A stretch of 20,836 nt of DNA from Candidatus Nomurabacteria bacterium (GTDB taxonomy: Bacteria > Patescibacteriota > Minisyncoccia > Phycocordibacterales > UBA10002): the NCBI GenBank assembly GCA_943354745.1, contig CALRDB010000012.1, positions 1 to 20,836 of the forward strand, given 5' to 3'. This document shows positions 1 to 7,882 of the stretch, in pieces. The notes under the pieces were generated by a model. That model ran no database searches. It was not told where the DNA came from and saw only the letters and a list, made by a program, of their open reading frames with translations. A program made the translations under genes and the position numbers. Every line of letters begins with the position of its first letter. The first letter of the stretch is position 1.

Positions 1-317
1 GATGAGGCCACACTATTGTGGAGAAAAGAGAAGAAAAGTGGGGATAAGTCTAAAGAGAAAGTAGAACGTAGTAAGTAGAAAGTAGCAGCGTGTCCCCTTG
101 CTCCCTTTTCTACCCTTTAACCCTTGTTTTGAAATGGGAGAAAGGGGAAGAAAATGGAAAGAAAGGTAGAGGGAAAGGGATTCCCGTTTTTTACCCTTTG
201 TTTCCCTTTTTTCCCTTCTCGGGAAAGGGGAGAAGAAGCGAGGAAAGAAAGGGGGAGGAATTGTTTTCTTGATTCCCTTTATTCCCTTTTCTACCCTTTT
301 TTCCCCTTTCTTACCCT
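1..317. other. Gene-free low-complexity polypurine/polypyrimidine stretch
   Basis: I see no gene here. The segment downstream of the ileS stop alternates long purine-only and pyrimidine-only runs. The octamer TACCCTTT recurs near 112, 192, 291 and 312. The purine block at about 137-181 is roughly the reverse complement of the pyrimidine block at about 271-316, so the region could fold into a long imperfect hairpin. A short hairpin (CCACA/TGTGG arms) lies near 8-21. The two small open frames here are low-complexity and are not supported as genes. Confidence 0.6.
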
Positions 318-3300
318 TTATTCTTTTTTGAGAGAAATCTGAAGCGATAGCGCATCAGTCTGGAATGGCTCCCCGCTTTCGAGTACGTCTTGAATCACGA
401 TATTCTTGAGTGAAGCAATACGTGAAAGTTCCGCTTCATGCTGTTCGATGAAGCGTCTCGAAGGACCTTGCGCTCCAATGTGAAGCGTTGCTGGCTCTCC
501 TGCCTTTAATCCCTGCGTTTTTCGCATCTCCTGCACAGCTCGCGAGAGCTCGCGGAACATCCCCTCATCTCTAAGCTCTTGCGTCATGGTGGTATCGAGC
601 TCGACTTCAGTTGACAGAGTCGGATCGATAACAATCTCTTTTACATTCACCTCGTCCAAAATGAGCTGTAGTAGGTCGGGACTCAGACGGGATCCCCGCT
701 TTCGCGGGGATGACATAAGAATGTCACTCTTCATTTTTAATTTTTGCAGAGGTTGCCGGACTTTAATGTTTACCTTAGCGCGAGCTTCGAGTGCGGACGA
801 GACAATTTTCCTCACTTCTTCCATTTGTTTCAGAAGTTCGGTATCAACTTTTCCACCACTTGGCCATGCTTCCAGATGAACGCTGGTTACATCCTTAATC
901 TTTAATCCTTTATCCTTAACCGACTGAAACAAATATTCGGCGAAGAACGGCGCGAATGGAGCCATCACCTTGGAAAGTTCGCGCAGTACATATCCCAAGG
1001 TACCAAGTGCCGCCTCCTTTTCTTCAAGAACGTCCGACTTAATTCGATCTCGTGAACGGCGAAGGTACCACGTAGAAAGATCGTCGATGAAATCCCCGAT
1101 CGGCCTTGTTGCTTTATCCAGTTCATAGATTTCAAGCGAGGTGGTCACTTCGTACATAAGTTCGTGTAATCTCGCGATAATCCATCGATCGAGGACGTGA
1201 GTAGCTTTGAGCTTATAGCTTGTAGCCTTCAGAGAAGAATCTGCATACAGTAGATAAAACGCGAGAACGTTGTCGATACGACCGAATATTTTTTTAGAAA
1301 CTTCATCAACTCCACGTTCGGAAAAACGCAGGTCTTCCCCTCGCACCACAGGAGATGACATCAGGTAATAGCGGAGACTGTCCGCTCCATACTTTTCCAC
1401 AATAGCGAGCGGGTCGGGATAGTTCTTCAATCGTTTAGACATCTTCGCTCCGTTCTCGGCCAGCACGATACCATTCACCGCCACGGCATTGTACGGAGAC
1501 TTGCCGAATAAACCGACACCGAGAACGAGCATCGAATAAAACCACCCCCGAGTTTGGTCCAGTCCTTCCGCGATGAAATCTGCCGGAAATCCTTTTGCTT
1601 TCTTAAACCATCCACTCCCCACAGGATCAAACCCCTCCTTTTCGAACGGATAGTGGGCCTGTCCATACGGCATTGACCCCGACTCAAACCAACAATCGAA
1701 TACTTCAGATACTCGCCTCGAGAGACCTCGCCCTGAACCGGTTGTCTTCAGACACTGCTCACAGGTAAGCGCGATCGTATCTATGTACGGACGGTGCATG
1801 TTGAATTCCTTACCGGTTGTGTTGTCGACGTACGCGACGATCGGCCGAGCATACTTGTTGAAAAGTGCTTTTCGGAAATAGGCGTCACTCTCGGCAAGCG
1901 AGAGGTTGTCGATAGCTTTAAGAAAATAAACAATCGGCCCCTCATGCGAGACAATAAGCACCGTTTCACCCGCGTGTTTCTGTAAGATATCTTTGAGTCC
2001 TTCGGTTACTCTGCGCTCCACGTCTTCCCAACTCTCCCCCGTGCCTCCCCGCTTTGACTGAAAATGCGCTTCAGCAGAAAGAACTCTGTATGCATTTCGC
2101 TCTTTCTCAAAAGCCGGATCATCTTCACGCTTACCGTCCCACGATCCACTGTCCACTTCGCGGAAACGTTCGTCCACCGTCACGTTCTCACCAAGCACTC
2201 CCGCGACAATATCCGCAGTCTCCTTAGCACGTCGTACGGTCGAAGTGTAGACAGCGTCCACCCCTCCCTGTTCTTTCAACTCTTGTGCTACCGCCTTGGA
2301 TGCCTGTCGCCCGGCACGCGTCAGTCCGAAGGCGTCCGGTGTGTCGTCGACAATGTGTTTAGTATTTTTCTCACTCTCTCCATGACGAAGAAGAATAATC
2401 TTGGTGATATTTTCGGCCCCTCGCTTCCGGAGCTCATCAACCGAGCCGATCACTTCGTATGTCTTACAACGCTCGCACCCCCAGACCGGGATCGGCGCGC
2501 CCCAGAAACGGGAACGTGAAATAGCCCAATCCTTAGCCTCGGCTAACCAGTTACCGAAACGGTATTCCCCCACCTCTTTCGGTACCCAGGTGATTTTCTT
2601 GTTCGCTTCCACCAATGCCTCGCGCATACCGCTCACCTTTACGAACCATGATGGCGCCGCGTAGTTAAGGAGCGGTGTATCACACCGCCAACAGTGTGGG
2701 TACTCATGTGTGTACGGTTCACGGCGGAGTAACGACCCTTGTGTATCGAGATAGGTCGCGATCTTTTCATCGGTTTCTTTGGGATTCCCTTTCGACTTCG
2801 CCTGCAACCCGGCAAAGTCGGAAACTTCAGGTCGAAAGATCCCATCAGTAGAAACATGCTGAAGGAACGGAATCTTTTCTTTGACCGAGAGTTGGTAGTC
2901 ATCTTCCCCGAACGCGGGAGCGATATGTACGATACCGGTACCGTCTGTTTCGGTGACAAACGACGCGCCGTAGATACGCCATCCTCGCTCTCGATGTTGG
3001 ATGGGTGGTGTACCGGCAACAGATTGCGAATAGTAGTTAAAAAGTGGTTTGTAGGATTGACCGATAAGCTCCTTTCCTTTTACACCTCGTTTCGCGGAAA
3101 AGGCGACCTGCTGCCCTTTCCACGTAAAACTGCCGACACGCGAGATGGCATCGAATTCAAACGATCCCTTTCCTCCGCCGGAGGCGGATCTATCGGGGTC
3201 AGAAAAGACTCGTCTAAGGATGTCCTCTTTCGCGCCAACGATAAAGGTATCCCCTGTCTTTATGTCTTTGGCGTTTGAGGCGGTAATTTCGACAAACGCA

Positions 3301-4034
3301 TAGTCAAACTCAGGATTCACGGCAAGAGCGGCATTCCCTGGAAGCGTCCATGGAGTTGTTGTCCACGCGACTAGATACGTATTCGCTTGCGTCACCAGCG
3401 AGAACTTCACAAACACCGAAGTGTCGGTAAGCTCTTTATACCCTTGAGTTACTTCGAAATTCGAAAGCGTGGTTTCGCACCGAGGACAGAGGTGCATGGA
3501 TTTAAATCCCTGGTAAATAAGACCTTTTTCATGAAGCGTTTTGAAAATCCACCAGACACTTTCAGTATACGACGAGTCCATCGTGCGGTAATCATTGTCC
3601 ATGTCCACCCACCTCCCCATACGCGGAATAATGCGACGCCAATCGTCGGCGTAGCGCATCACCGTTTCTTTTGCCTTTGCGTTGAATTTTTCGATACCGA
3701 AACTCTCAATGTCTTTCTTCGACTTGAATCCGAGCTCTTTTTCGACTTCATTCTCAACTGGAAGACCGTGACAATCCCACCCCCACTTGCGCGGAACATG
3801 GTAGCCCTGCATCGTTTTAAAACGAGGAATAACATCCTTGATCGTCCCCGCGAGGATATGTCCATAGTGTGGAAGTCCTGTCGCGAATGGCGGACCGTCG
3901 TAGAACACAAAATCTCCCTTGGGAGATTTCTTCTCCAAAGTCTTCTTGAAGGTGTCGTCCTTCTGCCAAAAAGCGAGAATCTGTTCTTCCCTTTCGGCTA
4001 CCTTGGATTTTTGAGGTGGTAATGTTTCTGCCAT
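318..4034 (-). CDS. ileS: Isoleucyl-tRNA synthetase with an inserted histidine-phosphatase domain
   Basis: Cytoplasmic enzyme that charges tRNA-Ile with isoleucine. The class I signatures are clear: HYGH at residues 56-59 (HIGH motif) and KMSKR at 864-868. The CP1 editing domain has its threonine-rich TTTPWTLPGN peptide and GTGIVHIAPAFGEDD, so editing looks intact. At 1238 residues the protein is about 200 longer than usual. The excess is mainly a histidine-phosphatase domain (about residues 545-745) with RHGE at 550-553 and a second catalytic SHEG histidine at 697. It sits between the CERC and CEQC halves of a zinc ribbon. Two smaller palindrome-encoded inserts follow: DPDRSASGGGK in the editing region and MSSPRKRGSRLS near the C-terminus. 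The frame is continuous throughout. The start at 4034 gives the expected N-terminus. A purine-rich GGAGGTGAG lies upstream but is part of a degenerate repeat. argS is immediately upstream on the same strand. Confidence 0.97.
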   Translation of the reverse strand: MAETLPPQKSKVAEREEQILAFWQKDDTFKKTLEKKSPKGDFVFYDGPPFATGLPHYGHILAGTIKDVIPRFKTMQGYHVPRKWGWDCHGLPVENEVEKELGFKSKKDIESFGIEKFNAKAKETVMRYADDWRRIIPRMGRWVDMDNDYRTMDSSYTESVWWIFKTLHEKGLIYQGFKSMHLCPRCETTLSNFEVTQGYKELTDTSVFVKFSLVTQANTYLVAWTTTPWTLPGNAALAVNPEFDYAFVEITASNAKDIKTGDTFIVGAKEDILRRVFSDPDRSASGGGKGSFEFDAISRVGSFTWKGQQVAFSAKRGVKGKELIGQSYKPLFNYYSQSVAGTPPIQHRERGWRIYGASFVTETDGTGIVHIAPAFGEDDYQLSVKEKIPFLQHVSTDGIFRPEVSDFAGLQAKSKGNPKETDEKIATYLDTQGSLLRREPYTHEYPHCWRCDTPLLNYAAPSWFVKVSGMREALVEANKKITWVPKEVGEYRFGNWLAEAKDWAISRSRFWGAPIPVWGCERCKTYEVIGSVDELRKRGAENITKIILLRHGESEKNTKHIVDDTPDAFGLTRAGRQASKAVAQELKEQGGVDAVYTSTVRRAKETADIVAGVLGENVTVDERFREVDSGSWDGKREDDPAFEKERNAYRVLSAEAHFQSKRGGTGESWEDVERRVTEGLKDILQKHAGETVLIVSHEGPIVYFLKAIDNLSLAESDAYFRKALFNKYARPIVAYVDNTTGKEFNMHRPYIDTIALTCEQCLKTTGSGRGLSRRVSEVFDCWFESGSMPYGQAHYPFEKEGFDPVGSGWFKKAKGFPADFIAEGLDQTRGWFYSMLVLGVGLFGKSPYNAVAVNGIVLAENGAKMSKRLKNYPDPLAIVEKYGADSLRYYLMSSPVVRGEDLRFSERGVDEVSKKIFGRIDNVLAFYLLYADSSLKATSYKLKATHVLDRWIIARLHELMYEVTTSLEIYELDKATRPIGDFIDDLSTWYLRRSRDRIKSDVLEEKEAALGTLGYVLRELSKVMAPFAPFFAEYLFQSVKDKGLKIKDVTSVHLEAWPSGGKVDTELLKQMEEVRKIVSSALEARAKVNIKVRQPLQKLKMKSDILMSSPRKRGSRLSPDLLQLILDEVNVKEIVIDPTLSTEVELDTTMTQELRDEGMFRELSRAVQEMRKTQGLKAGEPATLHIGAQGPSRRFIEQHEAELSRIASLKNIVIQDVLESGEPFQTDALSLQISLKKE
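692..711. repeat. Palindromic element family A, in frame in ileS
   Basis: Perfect 8-bp arms (ATCCCCGC / GCGGGGAT) around a 4-base loop, flanked by GTCAT on one side and GATCC on the other. It encodes part of SDILMSSPRKRGSRLSPD, which interrupts the normal IleRS anticodon-binding/C-terminal region between KVRQPLQKLK and the LLQLILDEVNVKEI block. Sister copies lie at 12631-12655, 18301-18331 and 18343-18420. Confidence 0.8.
3172..3188. repeat. GC-rich palindrome in frame in the ileS editing region
   Basis: TCCGCC-GGA-GGCGGA (3174-3188) is a perfect 6-bp-arm hairpin, extended by CCTCC/GGAGG pairing. It encodes the RSASGGGK peptide inside the CP1 region, where typical IleRS proteins have no such glycine/serine stretch. 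It belongs to a different family from the element near the ileS 3' end. Confidence 0.6.
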
Positions 4035-4046
4035 GTCTTTCTTCTC

Positions 4047-4087
4047 TCACCTCCCCTCCTTTCCAAGGAGTGGAATGAGGAGTGGTA
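4047..4087. repeat. Degenerate copy of palindromic element family B between argS and ileS
   Basis: CCTCCCCTCCTTTCCAAGGA followed by GTGG..TGAGGAGTGG resembles the better copies at 12081-12120 and 20262-20299. On the minus strand it supplies the GGAGGGGAGGTGAG run upstream of the ileS start. The apparent ribosome-binding site of ileS may therefore be repeat-derived. The rest of the gap (4088-4130) contains TTCGTA motifs seen in other gaps. Confidence 0.5.
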
Positions 4088-4130
4088 GTTCCTTTCGTAT
4101 TTTCGTAAAAGATTCGTAGTTCGTATTGTA

Positions 4131-5834
4131 CTACATCTTCTCTGGCACCTTAATACCTACAAGCCAGAGTCCGTTCTTCATAATGGTTGCAAACGCTTCC
4201 GTCAGTGCGAGTTTGTAGGGCGAAGCGGGGTCATCTGCGTCAACAATTTTCCCGTTCGCGTACCAACTATTGAACACTCCCGCAAGTTCGGTAAGAAACG
4301 TAATCACATAGTGCGGCTCAAGTTCCCTCCCTGCCCGTTCCACCACTTCAGGGAACCGATACAGCAACTTCTCCAGTGTGGTTGTCTCCCAATTCTGTAG
4401 GAGTTTGACTCCTACAAATGGCTTTATATCAAGGTTTTTTGCTTTTTGAAGCACCGACTTCGCACGGACATAGGAGTATTGCAGATATGGACCGGAGTCC
4501 CCTTCAAACGAAATAGACTTATCGAAATCAAAGATAATGTCTCCTCCGATTGCCTGCCGGAGAATGGAGTATTTAATCGCCCCGATTGCCACGATTTCCG
4601 CAAGCGTTTCCTTTTCCGCTTCGGACATCTCACGGTCTTTGATTTTTTCCCGTACCAACGATTCCACCTGCGCGATAAGTCCTTCGCCCGTGATGACATT
4701 ACCCTTGCGCGAACCCATCTTTCCCGAAGGAAGTCGAAGCATGCCGTGTGAAAGATGTAAGATGCGGGAAGCGAGCGGGGAGTCGATGAGGCTAAGCGCC
4801 TTCAAAACCACCTTGAAGTAGTCGTTCTGTTCGTTGGCGGTAATAATGACCGCGCGGTCAAAAGGATAGTTCTCATATTTTATATACGCGAGACCGAGCT
4901 CTTTAGCTTCGTATGTTGGAAGTCCCTGTGTGGTAATAAAAACACGGGTGTGAAGGCCGTACGGCTCCCCTTTGAAGACGATGGCCCCGTCACTTTTCTC
5001 AAAAATACCTTTTTCCAGATTCTCCTGTACGACAGCTACTCCCCGCGGAGCCGTTTCCGTCTCAAAAAAGTAGTAATCGAATTTTGTCCCCAGCTTCTTG
5101 TAGAGTTCCTCAAAATGGGAGAGGCTCACCTCTCTTCCCCATGCATACAACTTGTTTATTTCGGGGTCGCTTTTTTCAAAGATAACTTTATTGAGTTCCT
5201 TGATGCGTACTTCCGCTTCCTTGTTTTCCTCATACGCAGTCGAACCAAGAGCGTACGCCTTACCCAAAAAGGCAGCCTTCAGGTGAGAATCCTCCGGTAT
5301 TTCAGCACTAAGCTCCACCATGCCGTAGATAGCCTTAGCGACATGGAGTCCCACATCGCCCTGATAGGTATCACGCTTAACTTCACCACCACGAAACTCC
5401 GAAATGCGCGAGAGTGATTCGCCGACATTGTTACTCATCATGTGGCCGATATGGAGTTCCTTGAAGAGATTGGTATTGGTGTACTCGATAATGAGTTTCT
5501 GTCCTTTCAAATTCTGATTCTTTCCAAAATCCGCATCGATATTTTTTACCGCGTCGGCAAAGAATTCTTTCTTGAGATGAAAGTTAATGAATCCTGCCCC
5601 AGCAACTTCAATTTTTTCCACGCCGGTTGGGAGCTTTTTCTGAAGCTCGGCAACAATTCTTTCCGCAATGTCTCGCGGCTTTTGTTTGGCAAGTTTTGCC
5701 GAAGCCATCGCTATGTTGCTGGAAAAATCTCCATGCGAAAGCTCAGCCGGATGTTCCAATTCAACCTCTTTCACCACGACACCCATAGTTTTGAGCGCCT
5801 TTTGTATGGCTTTTTTCAGTTCTTCAACAATCAT
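4131..5834 (-). CDS. argS: Arginyl-tRNA synthetase
   Basis: Cytoplasmic class I synthetase that attaches arginine to tRNA-Arg. At 567 residues it has normal family length. The N-terminal Add1-like domain contains HPAELSHGDFSSNIAM. The HIGH motif is in KELHIGHMMSNN (about residues 130-140). The second signature is GKMGSRKGNVITGEGL. DALR-type C-terminal anticodon binding ends in the family-typical VPEKM. A small insert, FVGVKLLQ, is encoded by a perfect palindrome at 4396-4416 just before NWETTTLEKLLYRFPEV. The ATG at 5834 is preceded closely by a TGnTAGAAT extended -10 sequence, so the mRNA may be leaderless. The gene lies between ileS and an HD-domain gene on the same strand. Confidence 0.97.
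   Translation of the reverse strand: MIVEELKKAIQKALKTMGVVVKEVELEHPAELSHGDFSSNIAMASAKLAKQKPRDIAERIVAELQKKLPTGVEKIEVAGAGFINFHLKKEFFADAVKNIDADFGKNQNLKGQKLIIEYTNTNLFKELHIGHMMSNNVGESLSRISEFRGGEVKRDTYQGDVGLHVAKAIYGMVELSAEIPEDSHLKAAFLGKAYALGSTAYEENKEAEVRIKELNKVIFEKSDPEINKLYAWGREVSLSHFEELYKKLGTKFDYYFFETETAPRGVAVVQENLEKGIFEKSDGAIVFKGEPYGLHTRVFITTQGLPTYEAKELGLAYIKYENYPFDRAVIITANEQNDYFKVVLKALSLIDSPLASRILHLSHGMLRLPSGKMGSRKGNVITGEGLIAQVESLVREKIKDREMSEAEKETLAEIVAIGAIKYSILRQAIGGDIIFDFDKSISFEGDSGPYLQYSYVRAKSVLQKAKNLDIKPFVGVKLLQNWETTTLEKLLYRFPEVVERAGRELEPHYVITFLTELAGVFNSWYANGKIVDADDPASPYKLALTEAFATIMKNGLWLVGIKVPEKM
4396..4416. repeat. Perfect 21-bp palindrome in frame in argS
   Basis: TGTAGGAGT-TTG-ACTCCTACA: two 9-bp perfect arms with a 3-base loop. 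On the gene strand it encodes VGVKLLQ in the loop between KNLDIKP and NWETTTLEKL, where ArgRS proteins vary in length. It fits the pattern of in-frame palindromes in other genes of this window. Confidence 0.75.
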
Positions 5835-5866
5835 ATGGCTATTCTAGCATTTTTCGCTATATTCGG
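5835..5866 (-). promoter_or_regulatory. Candidate extended -10 promoter of argS
   Basis: Reading the minus strand, TGCTAGAAT (hexamer TAGAAT at 5841-5846) ends about 6 bases before the argS ATG. Any start from it would fall on or next to the start codon, giving a leaderless mRNA. No good -35 is seen, which is acceptable for extended -10 promoters. This is a candidate only. Confidence 0.4.
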
Positions 5867-5890
5867 AATTCTAAATCCTCTATTCTCGGC

Positions 5891-6511
5891 TTATCTTCCC
5901 GCGTTTTCCAGCTTCACCCATTTATTCGCGACGAGGTGCCACGAAGCGGGGTCGGCTTTCTGAATCTCGTCCCACATCCTTTTTGCCGTTTTGGTATACA
6001 GTTTTTCTGTTCGGACCAATTTTCGGCTTGGCATCATTTTCTTTGCAATAAGCGACCCACGCTCCTCCATTTCTTTGAGTTCTATATCTACATCCAAATT
6101 ATCGGCATCTTTCACTATTTTTGCCGCAAGTGTCTTTCGCTCCTCATATTCCTCAAGTATGTTGCGGTGCAGGTCGGCAAAGCTCGTACCAAGAAAAGTG
6201 TCCTGTACCGCCCGCTTGTCATCTCGCTTGGTATACACCGCGGTAAGATAGTTCGCGTCTCCGGTGCGACTTTCGGCAACATCGTGCACTAATGCCATTT
6301 TTAAAATCTTTTCTTCATCCTTGAATTTTTCACCACGAGCAATAAGAAGCGCGAGAAATTGCACCCGAAACGTATGCTCGGGCACGGAAGCGCACCCGAT
6401 TCCCATAAACTGTTGCCAGCTCCGCTCGGTATTTTTCAGCGTCCCGATTTCGTATAGAAACTCTATATCTCGCTTGAGGCTTTTCCTATTTTTTGGTTTT
6501 TGGTCCTGCAT
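5891..6511 (-). CDS. HD-domain phosphohydrolase, YfbR/HDDC2-like
   Basis: 206 residues with a metal-binding HD pattern: histidine in PEHTFRVQFLALL (about residue 47), the HD pair in MALVHDVAESRTGD (about 88-101), and a downstream aspartate in KIVKDADNLDVDIELKEME. The layout and the AESRTGD motif match the HD_3/YfbR-HDDC2 group. Characterised members remove phosphate from deoxynucleoside 5'-monophosphates. Proximity to tmk, thyA and dcd makes a nucleotide-pool role plausible, but substrate cannot be read from sequence. No signal peptide or membrane segment is seen, so it should be cytoplasmic. It lies 56 bp upstream of argS on the same strand, with a 281-bp palindrome-bearing gap on its own 5' side. 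Confidence 0.75.
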   Translation of the reverse strand: MQDQKPKNRKSLKRDIEFLYEIGTLKNTERSWQQFMGIGCASVPEHTFRVQFLALLIARGEKFKDEEKILKMALVHDVAESRTGDANYLTAVYTKRDDKRAVQDTFLGTSFADLHRNILEEYEERKTLAAKIVKDADNLDVDIELKEMEERGSLIAKKMMPSRKLVRTEKLYTKTAKRMWDEIQKADPASWHLVANKWVKLENAGR

Positions 6512-6588
6512 GTTATTTCTGTATATCGTCCCTCCACCCTACCCACACTCGTATCCTATCACCCCTTTTTCCCCTGTCCATTTAGTTT

Positions 6589-6618
6589 AGCAATAGCGTA
6601 CACGTGTACGCTATTGCT
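6589..6618. repeat. Perfect 30-bp palindrome, copy 1
   Basis: The arm AGCAATAGCGTACAC is followed immediately by its exact reverse complement with no spacer. It shares the outer half AGCAATAG(C/T)GTAC with the palindrome at 6735-6768. There is no T-tract next to it, so it does not look like an intrinsic terminator. It lies 78 bp upstream of the HD-gene start. Confidence 0.85.
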
Positions 6619-6734
6619 CAATCATTTTTACATGGAGACTTCCCGCCTTCCTGGTGGGTCATCAACACATCACGAAAACAGCTACGTCCTCTTAGTCATT
6701 GAGAGGGCCTATCTAGGGCCTCCATCTCGAGTGT

Positions 6735-6768
6735 TAAGCAATAGTGTACGGCCGTACACTATTGCTTA
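6735..6768. repeat. Perfect 34-bp palindrome, copy 2
   Basis: The arm TAAGCAATAGTGTACGG is followed directly by its exact reverse complement. It lies 24 bp downstream of the tmk stop. The 116 bp between the two palindromes hold only a short direct repeat, AGGGCCT-ATCT-AGGGCCT, near 6708-6721. I see no ORF or RNA gene in that stretch. Confidence 0.85.
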
Positions 6769-6792
6769 CTAGAGCAAAGAGAGAAAGTATAG

Positions 6793-7443
6793 TTACAATC
6801 GTATGCATTTTCTGATAATTGCCGAGACTTCACTTTGAACAACTTCAAGCGGGCGACTGGCGTCAACAATAACGTGTGGAACCGTTTTGAAAAACTCCGC
6901 GTAACCCATGCGTACCCGCTCGTGAAATGCGAGAGAACGTTTCTCAAAGTGATCGAGTGGTTCCCTGTCCGACTGAACGGTCGTTCGGGAGGGCTCCTTC
7001 TTTTTGTTCACGATAACTCGCGTCAACCCTACGGCGGCGTCTACATCCAAGAAGATATAGAGGTCGGGAACCGTTTCCCCCAGTAGTTTTCTGAATTCGG
7101 TAAAAAGAGGCTTGAGGTATGGGGCTTCCTGTCCGTGGATTTGATACGCATAAGTAGAGGAGTCAAACCGTTCGGAAATGACGGCCTTCCCTGCCTGAAG
7201 CGCGGGCAGTATCTTCGCCCGCACATGTTCAAGTCGCGAAGCGAACACAAGTGCCATCTGCGTCTGTGCATTGGCGTTTGTCGCTTCGGGAGAAATCATC
7301 ACAGCACGAATTTTCTCCGCGAGAGGAGTGCCTCCGGGTTCCCGAGTAAAAACCGCGTCCGGAAACTCCGTTTCCAGAAATTTTCGAACGGCTCCCTTCC
7401 CCGCGCCTTCGCCTCCCTCAAGAACGATAAATGTGCCTCGCAT
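6793..7443 (-). CDS. tmk: Thymidylate kinase
   Basis: Phosphorylates dTMP to dTDP with ATP in the cytoplasm, the step after thymidylate synthase. 216 residues, normal for the family. The P-loop is EGGEGAGKG (about 9-17). The dTMP-binding loop is TREPGGTPLAEKIR (about 34-47). The ERFDSSTYAYQ block carries the DR(Y/F)-like arginine and substrate contacts. LDVD and the C-terminal HERVRMGY helix also fit. A charged stretch, NKKKEPSRTTVQSDREP, lengthens the lid region relative to typical enzymes. It lies 18 bp downstream of a hypothetical gene that itself follows glyA, so the three look co-transcribed. No Shine-Dalgarno sequence is visible before the ATG. Confidence 0.95.
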   Translation of the reverse strand: MRGTFIVLEGGEGAGKGAVRKFLETEFPDAVFTREPGGTPLAEKIRAVMISPEATNANAQTQMALVFASRLEHVRAKILPALQAGKAVISERFDSSTYAYQIHGQEAPYLKPLFTEFRKLLGETVPDLYIFLDVDAAVGLTRVIVNKKKEPSRTTVQSDREPLDHFEKRSLAFHERVRMGYAEFFKTVPHVIVDASRPLEVVQSEVSAIIRKCIRL

Positions 7444-7461
7444 ATCTACAAAAAGAGTAAT

Positions 7462-7881
7462 TTAGCTTGATGTATCTGCTTCTTTCTGGTCCGTTTGCCG
7501 CCGAATTTCTTCATATATATTTCGCATCGTCTCAGGATTTTTGGTAAGGGCCATGTGACCTTGGCCGGTGAGTATATCAATTTGCATTTCGGGTTTTCTA
7601 TCCACGCGTTCATTAAATTCCGGAACATGCGCGGCCGGGAACCACACTCCTATTTCGGTAATCCACTTCTCTCCAGCTTTTGTAAGATGCGGCACGATGA
7701 GCTCATAGGAATGCACATTTCCCGGATACTCCCGAAATTGCACCTCTCGCGTTTCCATATGCGAAGAAAGGTACTTGATTTGGCTCTTGCCTGTAAGAAT
7801 AGCTCCAACCGTAGACAGCGGTCCGGTTTCTGCCCATTGAGGCATCTGCTCCTTGCTTGGAGTGTGTTCAATGCTATCCAT
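7462..7881 (-). CDS. Hypothetical protein between glyA and tmk
   Basis: 139 residues, family not recognised. The protein is soluble-looking, with no signal peptide or transmembrane segment. The middle part (GVWFPAAHVPEFNERVD) is hydrophobic and aromatic, and the C-terminus is a charged helix ending in QTDQKEADTSS. The start codon is 1 bp after the glyA stop and the gene ends 18 bp before tmk. This tight spacing and the open frame along the operon strand support a real gene. Function unknown. Confidence 0.75.
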   Translation of the reverse strand: MDSIEHTPSKEQMPQWAETGPLSTVGAILTGKSQIKYLSSHMETREVQFREYPGNVHSYELIVPHLTKAGEKWITEIGVWFPAAHVPEFNERVDRKPEMQIDILTGQGHMALTKNPETMRNIYEEIRRQTDQKEADTSS

Positions 7882-7882
7882 A

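Noticed and set aside
1798..2405. The IleRS-phosphatase join as a chimeric assembly
   Set aside because: The frame is intact at both joins, the zinc-ribbon halves flank it symmetrically, and synthetase motifs continue on the far side. It is kept as a real fusion, pending reads.
2064..2519. 151-residue plus-strand open frame opposite ileS
   Set aside because: It lies antisense to the conserved histidine-phosphatase domain and shows no family features, so it is an overlap of a real gene.
6589..6768. The two perfect palindromes as intrinsic terminators
   Set aside because: There is no T-tract on either strand next to them and no unpaired loop in the repeat itself.
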